The notes under the pieces were generated by a model. That model was not told the DNA's origin. It saw only the letters and a list, made by a program, of their open reading frames with translations, and did no database searches. Positions 51,690-62,425 of a DNA stretch of 64,000 bases are shown here, one piece after another. The stretch lies in contig CM053142.1 in assembly GCA_028571685.1 (NCBI GenBank), positions 123,682,796 to 123,746,795 of the forward strand. The letters are read 5' to 3'. Both the position numbers and the translations under genes were made by a program. Source of the DNA: Heterohyrax brucei. Lineage: Eukaryota > Chordata > Mammalia > Hyracoidea > Procaviidae. How positions within the stretch are numbered: the stretch's first letter is position 1; each line of letters opens with the position of its first letter.

Positions 51690-52015
51690 GATGTGGTAGA
51701 CAGAATACTCCTCCTACCTCCCCACACTGCTTCCTGCCCAAGCTGTCTATGTCCTAATCTTGGGAACCCATGAATACGTTACCATGCACAGCAAAATGGA
51801 CTTTTGTGATGAAGGATCTTGAGATGGGAAGCTTAGCCTGAATTTTCCAAGTGGGCCCAGTGTAATAAAAAAAGTGCTTACAAAAGTGAGGCAATAGAGT
51901 CATACTCAGAATACACAGCACAATGACACAAGCAAAGAGAAAGAGATCGTTAGATTCTATACTGCTAACTTTGAAGATGGAGTATGGAGTCATGAGCCAA
52001 GGAATGCAGGTGGTC
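51690..52015 (+). mobile_element. MLT1-like LTR, 5' part
   Basis: 'tgtcctaatcttgggaaccc', 'atgaatacgttaccatgcac', 'aagtgggcccagtgtaataa' and 'ggaatgcaggtggtc' follow the MLT1 LTR order. It stops at the next LTR. Confidence 0.7.
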
Positions 52016-52536
52016 TCTTATGGTTTGAATTTTGTCCCCCCAAAAATATGTGTCAACTTGGTTAGGCCATAATTCCCAGTATTGTGTGACTGGCCACCAC
52101 TTATCGTCTAACATGTTTTCCTATGTGTTGTAAACCCGACCTCTAGGATGTTAATAAGATAAGACAGGCGGCAGTTATGTTAATAAAGCTGGTCTCAGTC
52201 TACAAGATTCGATTAGGTCTTAAACCAATCTCTTCCAAGCTATAAAAGATAAGTGAGCAAAGAGACAAGCAGGGCTTCATGCCACCGAAAAAGCAGTGCT
52301 GGGAGTGGAGTGTGTCTTTTGAACTGAAAGTTCTTGCACAGAGATGCTCACAGATCAAGGGAAGACTGATGACAAGGACCTTCCTCCTGAGCCAGTGGAC
52401 AGAAAAAGACTTCCTCTGGAGCTGATGCCCTAAATTTGGATGTGGATCCCACTAGTCTATGAGAAAATAAATTTTTCTTTGTGAAAGTCATTGGCTTGTG
52501 GTATTTCTGTTACGGCAGCACTAAATGACTAAAGCA
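52016..52536 (+). mobile_element. MaLR-type LTR, close relative of the one at 47606
   Basis: The start 'ttgaattttgtccccccaaa' and the end 'cttgtggtatttctgttacg', 'gcagcactaaatgactaaag' match the LTR at 47606-48131 along its length. AATAAA lies at about 52467. A degenerate five-base duplication (tggtc and tgccc) may flank it. It inserted within or next to older MLT1-like sequence. Confidence 0.8.
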
Positions 52537-52541
52537 TGCCC

Positions 52542-52870
52542 GTACATGAATGTTACCGTATTTGGCAATAGGAAATGTCTTTTGTTGCCAGTTAGGTTAA
52601 ACAAAGTCATACAAAGACACAGAAGTAGACTAATACACAGGGAAGACACATGCCATGTGGTGACAGAGTCCAGGTATATTTATAAGCAGCAAAGGAATAC
52701 CAAGGATTGTCAGCACTCACTAGAAAATGGGAGAGAGGCATGGAACAGTTCATCTGCCAAAGCTCTGAGAGGACTCAGTATAGCCAGTAATGTGATTTGG
52801 ACTTCTAGCAACCAGAAGTGTGCGAAAATAAATTTATATATTTTAAAGCTGCCCACTATAATGGTTAAAG
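52542..52870 (+). mobile_element. MLT1-like LTR, second copy
   Basis: 'catgaatgttaccgtatttg', 'cacagggaagacacatgcca', 'gtggtgacagagtccaggta', 'gcatggaacagttcatctgc' and 'gaaaataaatttatat' follow the MLT1 order from near the start to near the end. The frame 52525-52926 is within it and has no viral domain. Confidence 0.7.
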
Positions 52871-53008
52871 TTATGTATGAGTTTGGCAAAGTTGTCATTC
52901 TCAGTCATTTAGTAGACATTATGTAATCGTCCTCTGTTTTTTTGATCTGACATAAACAACCAATTGTTAAGAGAGTGGTTTCCTTTGGGACATGGCCTGC
53001 ATCCAATA

Positions 53009-53582
53009 TACGAAGTCCAAAAATTAAGTCTACGAACTTAATTGTTCTAAGTGCCACATAATTTGTTGATGAATATCACTACGGTCACCTTCATGGTACT
53101 CCCGTTGGGAAGCTATGTACCAACACCAGCACCTAGTCCACTCTTCAAAGCAGTTTTGTAACTCTTTCTGGAATGACCATTTCGCACAGTGGCACAGGGG
53201 TAAATTTGCACACTTAACTGTATAGTTGTCTGTGAGGGAGTTTTTAGCCAGTAAACAAACCAAGTGTATTGGAACACCCTCCTTAGTCACCTGATCTTGT
53301 CCCCAGTGATGTTTTGCTTTAACCAAAGGGAAAACAAATATTGTAAGGAAGACATTTAGATGACATTCAGGACATCAAGGGTAATATGAGATGACAGCTC
53401 TGACAGTCCTTCCATAAAAAGTTTGAAAATTGCTTTGAAGGGTGGAGTAGTTGCTGGTGTCAGTGCAGTGCAGAGCTCCCCAAGGGAAGCTATGAAGGCA
53501 ACCGTAGTGATATTCAGAAATGATGTACGTAGCACTTTTTCCAGGATGAGTTCATGTACTTAATTGTCAGACCATTTGTATA
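53009..53582 (+). mobile_element. Palindromic mariner-derived element, copy 3
   Basis: The left arm ('aaaattaagtctacgaactt', 'tgatgaatatcactacggtc', 'cttcaaagcagttttgtaac') and right arm ('aaaattgctttgaagggtgg', 'gtagtgatattcagaaatga', 'tgagttcatgtacttaattg') are inverted copies of about 170 bases. The roughly 220-base middle is in the opposite orientation to copies 1 and 2, which is expected if a palindromic unit enters either way round. On the plus strand it reads 'gtgagggagtttttagccag' and a decayed HPP-stop-SPDLVPSD block. TA lies at both edges. Confidence 0.85.
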
Positions 53583-53639
53583 CAGATATTCTGGCAAAGC
53601 TTGCCATCTTTGGATCGTGCATCAGCCTCATCCCTCCCT

Positions 53640-53935
53640 GACCCCCAGTTCCTATGATATGAAACAGAAGCCTGCCACCTGACCTAGAGACTTGGAGGTT
53701 GTCAGCTTCTGCAACGATGTGTCAGGAGAAGTCTCCAACCTAACATCAGACCCATGGATTTGGGCCTTGCCAGTCTCCACAATTGTGTAAGCCAGTTTCT
53801 TGATGTCTGTCTCTTTTTTCCTGGCCCATTTTAGACTTCTGACCCACACAACTGTAAGACAATAAATGCAATCATCTTGAGTTACTGAGACTGTTGCAGT
53901 TTATTACAGTAGCGAGGAGAAATTAGTACAAAGGA
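53640..53935 (+). mobile_element. MLT1-like LTR, 3' part
   Basis: 'ggatttgggccttgccagtc', 'tccacaattgtgtaagccag', 'aactgtaagacaataaatgc' and 'cagtttattacagtagcgag' are typical of the 3' part of MLT-type LTRs. Confidence 0.6.
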
Positions 53936-54369
53936 TTTTTCATTAAGCAATCCATATGAAAGAGGATGGTGTTACAGAGAGTGTTGGTTATAGAAATAGT
54001 AAAGAAGTGAGTAGATCTGAGATATATTTTCTAAGCAGATCTCATAGGGCAGCACTGGATTAGAACTACCGGTTTTGACTTGAGCTAGCAGGTGTATAAC
54101 AATGACCTTTATTAAACTGAGGCGATTGTAAAGGAAAAGAAAAAAGACAGATTGGGCTAGGAAGAAGAGAAAAAGCAAAGTACTATTCTGGAAATGTTAA
54201 ATTTCAGATGTCTATTGCACAACCAAAGGGAGATAAGAAGCAGGCAATTGAATACACTCATCTGGGACTCAGAAAAAAGGTAAGAACTGTAGGTGTAAAT
54301 TACACAGATACTGGGGAGGCATCACTATTTGCATGGTATTTAAAGTCATGAAACAAGACAAAGTCCTTT
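53936..54369. other. Unique-looking DNA
   Basis: No repeat family or coding signal is recognised. The frame at 53972-54178 (minus) is leucine-rich without a known domain. Confidence 0.35.
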
Positions 54370-54910
54370 CCTTCATACACTAAAAATTTATTGAGAATCT
54401 TCTAGGAGTTGGTGATGCAGCACTGAACAAAAAATATCCCTGCTCCTCTGCTCTCATGGAGTTTTCATTCTAGTGAAAGGAGGAAGGTAATAAACCAAGG
54501 GAATACATCAAAATAAGCAGCGATAAGCGTTATGACAGAGGGTCTGGATGGCACAGGTGGTTAAGCACTTGACTGCCAGCTCAAGGTCTGGTGCTTTGAA
54601 CCCACCAAGGACTCCTTGCAAGACAGGACCAGAGATCTGCTTCTGAAAGGTCACAGTGTTGAAAAATGTATGAAGTAGTTGTACTCGCAAACATGGGATC
54701 ACATGGGTCAGAATCAGCTTGACAGTGATTAACAGCAAAACAAAACAACGTGTTGCAAGTCTCAGGGTCACTTTAAATAGAGTATCTGGGAAAGGCTTTT
54801 CCAAGTGTTGACAAGATATATTACAGACTGGGGGAGGGGTGTCCTTAAATTTAGAGTTGAAAATGTCCTAACTGAGGAGACATTTAAGCTGAGCCTTCAA
54901 CAATGAGGAG
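54370..54910 (+). mobile_element. Ancient L2-like repeat interrupted by a SINE
   Basis: 'tgcagcactgaacaaaaaat', 'ctgctctcatggagttttca', 'ttctagtgaaaggaggaagg' before the SINE, and 'gggaaaggcttttccaagtg', 'aggagacatttaagctgagc' after it, match one common old mammalian repeat. I am less sure of its family name than of its being a repeat. Confidence 0.6.
54541..54735 (+). mobile_element. AfroSINE, long subfamily
   Basis: Head 'ggtctggatggcacaggtgg', block 'gatctgcttctgaaaggtca', tail 'atgggtcagaatcagcttga'. Confidence 0.88.
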
Positions 54911-55299
54911 GCTCACTGTCCATCTTCTCCCACCTAGCTGAGCTCTTTGCAGACAAAGATGCTGACTAGTTAATTTTTGTATTCTCCAGGTCTGGTATTG
55001 AAACAGCCACTATTACAATATATGTTAGAATATTTACGCATGTGACAAATGAAGAGCTAATAATAAGTACTTATTGTACCCTGTTGTGATTATTATCTAC
55101 TAGGCTGGCAGACCAAAAGGGGCAGAAAAGATTTTGTGGCTGTTTGCCAAGTTCACAGTATTTTGCAAAGACTGTATGGAAACTTATTGAAGGATAAAGC
55201 AACATATCTAGCAGCGTAATATACACTGCTACGTTACATGCTACATGAAGACATCCTGAAATAGTAAAAGTGGGCTTCTTTTAAGACAAAGTTCTTAGT

Positions 55300-55420
55300 C
55301 GCGACCTTGACTAAACCAAGGTTGGGGCCTTGACCAATTACTCAAACTTTAATTTCCTAAACTGTAAATGGGCATAAACATATCTTCCTGTTCTACCTGC
55401 AAGTCAGTCACAAAGTAGTA
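55300..55420 (+). mobile_element. MIR fragment
   Basis: 'gccttgaccaattactcaaa', 'ctttaatttcctaaactgta' and 'aatgggcataaacatatctt' match the MIR core. Confidence 0.65.
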
Positions 55421-55452
55421 ATAATAATAATAATTATAAAAGTAATAGTGAA

Positions 55453-55492
<40 letters not shown>

Positions 55493-55495
55493 ATG
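55421..55495. repeat. (TAA)n then (GT)n microsatellites
   Basis: Five TAA units at about 55420-55435 and about 18 GT units at 55457-55490. Confidence 0.93.
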
Positions 55496-55505
55496 TACTA
55501 GGGAG

Positions 55506-55712
55506 GAGTTTCTGGGTTGTGGAAATAGTTAAACACTGAACTACTAACCAAAAAGTAGACAGGTTGAACCCCCACAGAGGCATCTTGGACGTAAGGCCTG
55601 GTGATCCGTTTCCAAAACATCACAGCCTTGAAAACCTGATCGCATGCATTTTTACTCTGCACACACAAAGTCTCCCTGAGTTGGAATCAACTCAGTGACA
55701 ACTAACAAAAAC
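55506..55712 (+). mobile_element. AfroSINE, long subfamily, decayed
   Basis: Head 'gaggagtttctgggttgtgg', block 'ggtgatccgtttccaaaaca', tail 'gagttggaatcaactcagtg' ending in 'acaactaacaaaaac', close to the RTE terminus. Confidence 0.85.
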
Positions 55713-56889
55713 AACATACACTAAGATAATGTGTATTATTATTACTAGAGTAATGTCAAGAGACAAAAAATATAAAACTATACTACAGAATATATGATGA
55801 AGAAATTATTCTATATGGTTTAATTTGGGTGGACATGATTTTGCCTTTACTGAAAATCTTAAATATATACAATCAATTCCTAGACAAGGATTTTTTTCAC
55901 CCCAACAGAATGCTTTTCATTTTTTTCTAAGGTCACCTTAGTGTTTTAAAGACATTTTCTGTGTTAAGTGGCAACTAGGTATGCCCTGGGCCTTTAAAGA
56001 CCAACGCCATAACTCTTTCCAGCTCTGATGCATACCTGTGCAGCACAGAGCAGCCACAAAAATGCTATCATCAGTGAATTTTAGCAAAAAGCAATAACAG
56101 TGATCTATAAAAATGTTGAAAATAGACATAAATCAGCCACCCCAAGATGACATATTGACACAATTCTCCAGTCTCCTCAGCCAACCTCTACCCTCCTGTA
56201 GGCATTTGTTTTTCCCCCCAAATGCTCCAAACTTCATTCTCAGAAATTTCAAATCAAAGTGATAGCTCTGGGGAGTCTCTGCTATTCAGTTACCTTCATT
56301 CCTTGCTTCCATCATCTTTCACCAACACCCAGTGCTGCCAACTAGCCAAAACAGATTCTCCCAGGCGTCTAGCATCAGCTGCACCATTCTTCCTCATAAT
56401 TTCACAGCAGGATGCCTGTCATCCCCACCATGAGAATGGAATCCACATTTTCCACCACGGGGACTTCAGACAATCAATCCAATCACTTTTCTGAATCTTC
56501 AGTTTTTTTCTTTATCCTTCTTATACTTCATTAAATCTTCAGCTCATTCTGTCTGTTTATACTGTCACTGGACAAACTCTCTTACACCTTAGCAAAATAG
56601 AATCTGCCAAAATTCATTCCATAAAAATTGCTCATTTGAATTTTCTGACCAGTGCTTAATAGATAATATCAAAGACATAGTCCTTCAACTGTGTTTAACA
56701 GTTTAAACATACCAAACCCATTATTTAAGGTGAATGAATGATATAACCATGCTGGACTTCCGTCTTCTCATATGTAAAACTAGGGTGATGTGGATTAAAA
56801 TTCACGGATTTTAACCATTTATTAAATAGTGAGATTCTTTATTTAAATGCTACTGAACGTTGACAAATAGAACACTAAATCTTCCAAAA
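55713..56889. other. Unique-looking DNA
   Basis: No repeat family is recognised. The frame 56222-56494 (plus, 90 codons) has no known domain and no visible splice context. I would not call a gene. Confidence 0.4.
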
Positions 56890-56925
56890 GACCCACTGTT
56901 GTTGAGTCGATTCCAACTTATGGTG
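56890..56925 (-). mobile_element. AfroSINE 3' fragment, minus strand
   Basis: 'cactgttgttgagtcgattc' and 'caacttatggtga' form the reversed 3' end. It joins directly to the head of a plus-strand SINE. Confidence 0.75.
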
Positions 56926-57043
56926 ACTGGTGGCATAGTGGTTAAGTGCTACAGCTACTAACCCAAGTTCAAATCTACCAGGCTTTCCTTGGAAACTCTA
57001 TGGGGTAGTTCTACTCTGTCCCATAGAGTTGCTATGAGTGTAG
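56926..57043 (+). mobile_element. AfroSINE, tail-less, plus strand
   Basis: Head 'ctggtggcatagtggttaag', B-box-like 'caagttcaaatctaccagg', body 'aactctatggggtagttcta' and 'gagttgctatgagt', then it stops before the terminal block. Confidence 0.92.
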
Positions 57044-57057
57044 AACACACCCTGCTG

Positions 57058-57213
57058 AAACCAAGCACACTGCTGTCAAGTTGACTCTGACTCATAGCAA
57101 CCCTGTCAGACAGAATAGAACTACCCCATAGAGTTTCTAGGCAGCACCTGGTGGATTCAAACTGCTAATATTTTGGTTAGCAGGTACAACACTTAACCAC
57201 AATACCACCAGTG
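57058..57213 (-). mobile_element. AfroSINE, minus strand
   Basis: Reversed tail 'cactgctgtcaagttgactc', body 'ccatagagtttctaggcagc', head 'atattttggttagcaggtac'. Confidence 0.92.
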
Positions 57214-57309
57214 GAGTACCACTCTGATGAAGACTGCAATGAGATTGCAGAGCCCTGCCTTACTTATACACTGTCACCCATTGTATGGTCAACTCTGAGA
57301 TATTTCCGA

Positions 57310-57400
57310 TCCACAGAATGCCAAAGACCACATGACTACATTTGAACTAAGTAACTGATAAGTCCTTTCCTAGTTCTAATATCCAAAGATTCTACTCAAA
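57310..57400 (+). mobile_element. MIR 3' fragment
   Basis: 'gataagtcctttcctagttc' and 'taatatccaaagattctact' resemble the MIR 3' end. Confidence 0.45.
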
Positions 57401-57444
57401 ACAGTTTTACAGGGGGAAAAAAAAAAGCTGAGTGGTAAAAAAGC

Positions 57445-57625
57445 TACAATATTATTGAGTGCCAATTGTTTTTTATCAAAATGGCATTATGTAATATGCC
57501 ATCCAGTTTCCTCAATGACACTTATTTTTTACAAATCAGACTAAGATTCAGATAGTATAACTTGTCCAAGTTTATGTACTTTGTGAGAGGCTAGAATGGA
57601 ATTCAAAATGTTTGGATTTGACAGT
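57445..57625 (+). mobile_element. L2-type LINE 3' fragment
   Basis: 'tattattgagtgccaattgt', 'cagactaagattcagatagt', 'aacttgtccaagtttatgta' and 'gaggctagaatggaattcaa' follow the L2 order. Confidence 0.65.
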
Positions 57626-58005
57626 TAGGAAGAAAATCATGGAACATGACTTCTAAACCAAATTTCTTCTTCCTTTCCTAGTCCTCACCCAGCCATTATT
57701 ACTGATGAATTTTGTATTGAATATTTTATTCTGAAGACGTTCAATATATCTGACTCATAGCAGATGGATGGATTTACTTATCCAAGTACAAGGTAAAAGC
57801 AGAAGAAAATAAGTTTATGTGGAGTACTGAGAAATATTTTTTATTTAAAGAGAGAAATGAAGACAACTGATAAATTCATAAAGTTAAAAGGTTTTTGAAC
57901 CTTAAGAGGCTTAATTGTATTAGCAAAACTGTGACTATCCAAGATCAGTATCTCAATAAATATATATTTAATTTCTATTCCCATCTCAGGTCAGTCATTC
58001 ATATA

Positions 58006-58110
58006 GATCAGGTGCTCTCCTTAGAAATTCTGCGGGGCAGTTTTACTCTGCCCTGTAGGGCTGCTATGAATTGGAATCAACGATATGGCTATGGTTTTGT
58101 TCATTGTTGT
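58006..58110 (+). mobile_element. AfroSINE 3' half
   Basis: 'atcaggtgctctccttagaa', 'gcggggcagttttactctgc', 'gggctgctatgaattggaat', with a T-rich and GTT-rich tail. Confidence 0.88.
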
Positions 58111-59534
58111 TGTTTTACTTGTCCACGGTCATGAAGGTCATGCCATACACTATATTCTAAAGTCTTTTTAATAATAAAACATAAAGATAAGTAAATTTGA
58201 TCTTTTACAATGAGCTTAATTCTGTGCTCTTATAATACAACTGTACAAATACCACTGGATAATTGGAGATATACTATTAGTTGTGGAAAACATACTAGGG
58301 ATCTGAACTCAGAAACTTGCTAGACACTACACTATCATTCCTTGTTTATCAGCCTGTATCTTTCCTCTGATTCCATGTTATCTTTTCTCTTTTCCTGCTG
58401 GCAGATGTTCAGGCGTGAATTATGCAATTGAGAATTAAAAATTCCACTTCATCCAGATGCCTAATTCTCTATTCACTTGTCAAAAACACGTGTTTACTAT
58501 CTATTATGTAATGACTAGTGCTCAAAACAGCTTTTGGTTTCCATTTTGTAATCGATACTAAGAATCCAACAAATGGGCCAGTAGGCATATTTCAGTGCCT
58601 ACTTCCATGCACTCCATTAAATTTCATAAAAGTACTCACATTTGGGGAAGGGTGGATCTTTCTCCCTCTCAAAAAAATTTTCAATTCCAAAATAATTGTA
58701 TATTTTTTGTTTAAAAACCCATGGATAAATTTGTGGAATAATAACAAAACATTCTTTAGTCTCTATGTTTAAGTGGTCTTGAAAACAGCCACTCTATCCA
58801 GAAAACATGAAAAACAAACTGTCCAAGTTTTAATTGTCATTGCTGAAATTTTAAAGAAACAATCCAATGCATTTACATCAGTTTGTCCTACCCCAAGAAT
58901 TCCCAACACTGTGGCTGTACTTCTGTGTTCCCAATTAGCAGAACAAACAAACAAGGGGAACCAAAGGGAAGCAGGGAAGCAAACAACAAGATGAGCAAAA
59001 ACAGGCAGTGAGAGATAAAGCAGTTGGGTGATTAATTTTTTTCCTTTCTTTCTGTCTTAATTCCATTATTATGAGTAAAAATCAAGTGAAAAAAGAAAAA
59101 GAATTCCTTATGAGGCATCTTATAATGTGAAGGATGTCATTACACTCTAGATCAATGATGACAAAGTCATCTGTATCATCTGTGCTAAGATGAAGTTTTA
59201 TAAAACAGTGGTATGGGCATGAGGAGGGGAGGACCATTAAAATAATTGGATACCAACAGTTAATAAGATTATATTGTATTCCAATCCTGAATCTGTCTTG
59301 ATATAGCCAATAGAAGGTGATAAGTGAGTTAACTGACAATATCTACATTCATTTTCTCATGGGTTTATACTTCAATAAGCAGTCATAATGATGTATCTGT
59401 CTGACTGTTCTCCATCTCTCTCTCTCTCTCTGTCTACCTATCTTACTTTAGCTATTGTATTGTGAGTTTCAGGAATTCCTAGTATCTTAATATTTCAAGA
59501 TCTATCCTAAAGTACAGTGCTGTCAGTGATAGGA
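58111..59534. other. Unique-looking DNA with a CT repeat
   Basis: A (CT)n run lies at about 59410-59432. Overlapping frames at 58769-58954 (minus) and 58773-58994 (plus) read the same DNA and neither is supported. No gene is seen. Confidence 0.4.
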
Positions 59535-62062
59535 TAATATCCATATGCCTACAAGGCACATAAGTTAATATGACTATTACTCAAATTTATGCACCAACCA
59601 CTGTGGCCAAAGATGAAGAGACAGAAGATTTTTACCAGCATCTAAAGTCTGCAGTTGATCAAATATGTAATTAGGATGCAGTAATAATTACTGGTGATTA
59701 GAACGCAAAGGCTGGAGACAGAGAAGAAGGACTGGTAGTTGGAAAATACAACCTCACTGATGGAAACAACGAGGGAGATCACTTGATAGAATTCTGCAAG
59801 ACTAACAGCTTCTGCTTTTAATAACATTTTTCGCCAACTGAAATGTTGACAACATACATAGGCCTCAGTGGACAGAATACTCAGAAGTTAAATCGATTAT
59901 ATCTGTGGAAAGAGATGGTGGAAAAGCTCAGTATCATCAGTCAGAACACATGCTAACTGCATCACAGACTATCAGTGGCTCACAGGCAAGTTCATGATGA
60001 AAATGAAGAAAATTAGACAAGAGTCAAAATATAACCTTTCGTGCATTTCACCTTAGGTGAGAGACCATCGCAAGAATAGCTTTGCTGCTTCGAGCACTAA
60101 AGACAGAAGACCAGATGAGCTGTGGAATGACATCAAGTGCATCATACATGAAGAAAGCAAGAAGTCATTAAATGATAGGAAAGAAAAAAAATTAATGTCA
60201 GAAGTGACTCTGAAACTTGATCTTGAAGGTTGAATAGCGAAAGAAAAGGAAGAAATGATAAAGTAAAAGAAATGAAGATTCCAAAGGGCAGCTCAAGAAG
60301 ATAAAGTACTATAATGACGTGTGCAAAGAGCTGGAAATAGAAAACCAAAAGGGAAGAAATATGATCAGAATCTCTCAAGCTGAAAAAGCTGAAGAATAAA
60401 TTCAAATCTCAAGTTGCATTAGTGAAGGAAAATATTAAATACAAGAAACATCAAAAGAAGACGGAAGGAATATACAATTATTATACTGAAAAGAACTGGT
60501 CAATGTTCAACCATTTAAAAATGTTGCCTATGATCAGGAATCAACAGTACTGAAAGAAAAAGCTGAAGCAGCACTGAGGGCTTAGGTGGAAAAACAATGC
60601 TCCAAGAATTGACGGATAATCAATTGAGATGTTTCAGCAAATTGATGCAGCACTGAAAGTACTCACTCACCACACCAAGAAATTTGGAAGATAACTACAT
60701 GCCAATTGGCTGGAAGAGATCCTATTTATGTCTATTTCTGAAAAATGTGATCCAACTGAATGTAGAGATTATAGAACAATGTAACTAATAGTACATGCAA
60801 GTAAAATTTTTTTGAAGATCATTCAAAAGTAGCTGCAGTAGTAGATTGACCAGGAGCTACCACAAATTCAGTCTGGATTCAGAAGAGGACATAGAATCAG
60901 GAATGTTATTGCTAATGTCAGATAGATCTTAATTGACAGCAGAGAAAAAAAATCTTATTTCTGTTTTATTGACTATTCAAAGGCATTTGACTGTGTGAAT
61001 CATAACAGACTGTGGCTAAAGTTGCAACGAATGTGAATTCCAGAACACTTAATTGTGTTCATACCGAATCTGTACATGGATCAAGAGACAGTCATATGAA
61101 CAGAGCAAGTGGACATTGCATAGTTTAAAATCAGAAAAGGTATGAATCAGAGCTATATCCCATCTCTGTGTCTACTCAAAAGCTTTATGCCAAGAAAATA
61201 ATCTGAGGAGCCGGACTGTGTGAAGAATGGGGCAGCAGGATTTGAGGAAGACTCATTAACAACCTGCAACACACAGATGATACAACACAGAGGAGCTGAA
61301 GTACTTACTGAGGAAAAGTAAAAGACTACTGCCTTCACTATTAAGGATTATATCACAACATAAAGAAAACAAAACAAACAAACAAAAAAAATCTCAACAT
61401 CCAGACCAATGACCAAAATCATAATAAATGGAGAAAGACTGAAGTTGTTACAGATTTCATTTTACTTGGATCCACAATCAACACCCACAGAAGTAACAGT
61501 CAAGAAATTAAACTATGTATTGCATTGGGCAAATCTCCTGCAAAAGACTTCTTTAATATTTTAAAAAGCAAGGATGTCACTTTGAGGACTAAAGTGTGTC
61601 TGGCTCAAGCCATGGTGTTTTCAATCACCTAACATGCATGTGAAACCTGGACAATGAATAATAAAGAAGATTGAGGAATTCGTGTCTTTAAATTACGACA
61701 CTGAAGAAGAATATTCAGTATACCATGGACTGCCAGAAGAACAAATTTACCTGTCTTAGAAGAAGTACAGTCAGAATTCTCAGTAGAAGTGCTGTTGTTA
61801 AAGCTTCATTTCATGTATGTTGGACATGTTATCAGGAGAGGCCACTCCCTGGAGAAAGACTTTATGCCTGGTAAAGTAGAGGCTCAGTAAAAGAAGAGGA
61901 AGATGCTCAGTTAGATAGACTGACACAGTGGCGGCAACAATGGCCTTAAACATAGCAACGATTTTGAGGATGGCAAAGGACCAGGCAGGGTTTCATTCTG
62001 CAGTACACAGGCTCTCTGTAAGTGGGAACTGACTCGGCAGCACCTAACAGTAACAAAAAATA
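59535..62062 (+). mobile_element. RTE (BovB-like) LINE, longest copy (about 2.5 kb)
   Basis: Family blocks run in order from the endonuclease to the 3' end: 'atttatgcaccaaccactgt', 'ttactggtgattagaacgca' (endonuclease GDxNAK), 'gagctgtggaatgacatcaa', 'gagatcctatttatgtctat', 'ttgactattcaaaggcattt' (RT), 'cacagatgatacaacaca' (YADD position), 'ggacatgttatcaggagagg', and the terminus 'cagggtttcattctgcagta', 'ctcggcagcacctaacagta'. The extreme 5' end is missing. Stop codons occur throughout. Confidence 0.93.
59688..61285 (+). pseudogene. Decayed RTE ORF (endonuclease and reverse transcriptase)
   Basis: Three functional landmarks can be read, each beside stops or frameshifts. At about 59690-59720 ITGD-stop-NAKAGD is the endonuclease GDxNA motif with an in-frame stop. 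At about 60960-61020 FIDYSKAFDCVNHNRLW is the RT motif with its catalytic Asp. At about 61263-61283 HTDDTT stands where the family has YADDTT, so the Tyr-Ala pair is replaced by His-Thr. The protein would cut DNA and copy RNA in a working element. Confidence 0.85.
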
Positions 62063-62094
62063 TCCAGAATAAGATCTGTCAGAGCAAAAAACAT

Positions 62095-62270
62095 GAAAGT
62101 AGAAGTAGGGGGAAGAAAAGGAAGAAAAATGAGGAGGTTGAAAAAAAGAAGAAAGGAAAGAGAGAAGGAGGGAGACAGTGAGGCAGGGAGACAAGGAAGG
62201 AAGTAGGGAGGAAGTCAGGGAGGGAGGGAGAAGCAAGGAAGCAAGGAAGCAAGCGAGGAAAGCTAAACTA
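62095..62270 (+). repeat. Purine-rich (GGAA/GGGA)n tract
   Basis: A nearly all-purine tract of about 170 bases starts some 30 bases after the RTE 3' end. GGAAGCAA units repeat near 62232-62255. The 119-codon minus-strand frame through it is low complexity. Confidence 0.9.
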
Positions 62271-62287
62271 TCTTCTGTCTTAGTCCT

Positions 62288-62425
62288 ACCAATCCCTGGT
62301 TGCACAGTGGTTTAGAACTCCGCTGCTAATGAAAAGCTCAGCAATTGGAATCCATCCACCGCTGCTTGGAAACCCAATAGGGCATTAGTGGGAATCCACT
62401 GGAAGATGAAGGTTTCTGCTTTGTT
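62288..62425 (+). mobile_element. AfroSINE, decayed
   Basis: Head 'caatccctggttgcacagtg', B-box-like 'agcaattggaatccatcc', then 'gcttggaaacccaatagggc'. The 3' end is not clear. Confidence 0.82.

Noticed and set aside
52525-52926. 133-codon plus-strand frame
   Set aside because: It falls inside an MLT1-like LTR, which is noncoding, and shows no retroviral domain.
54508-54804. 98-codon minus-strand frame
   Set aside because: It runs through an AfroSINE and an old repeat and matches no protein family.
61946-62305. 119-codon minus-strand frame
   Set aside because: Most of it is translated from a purine-rich simple repeat on the other strand.
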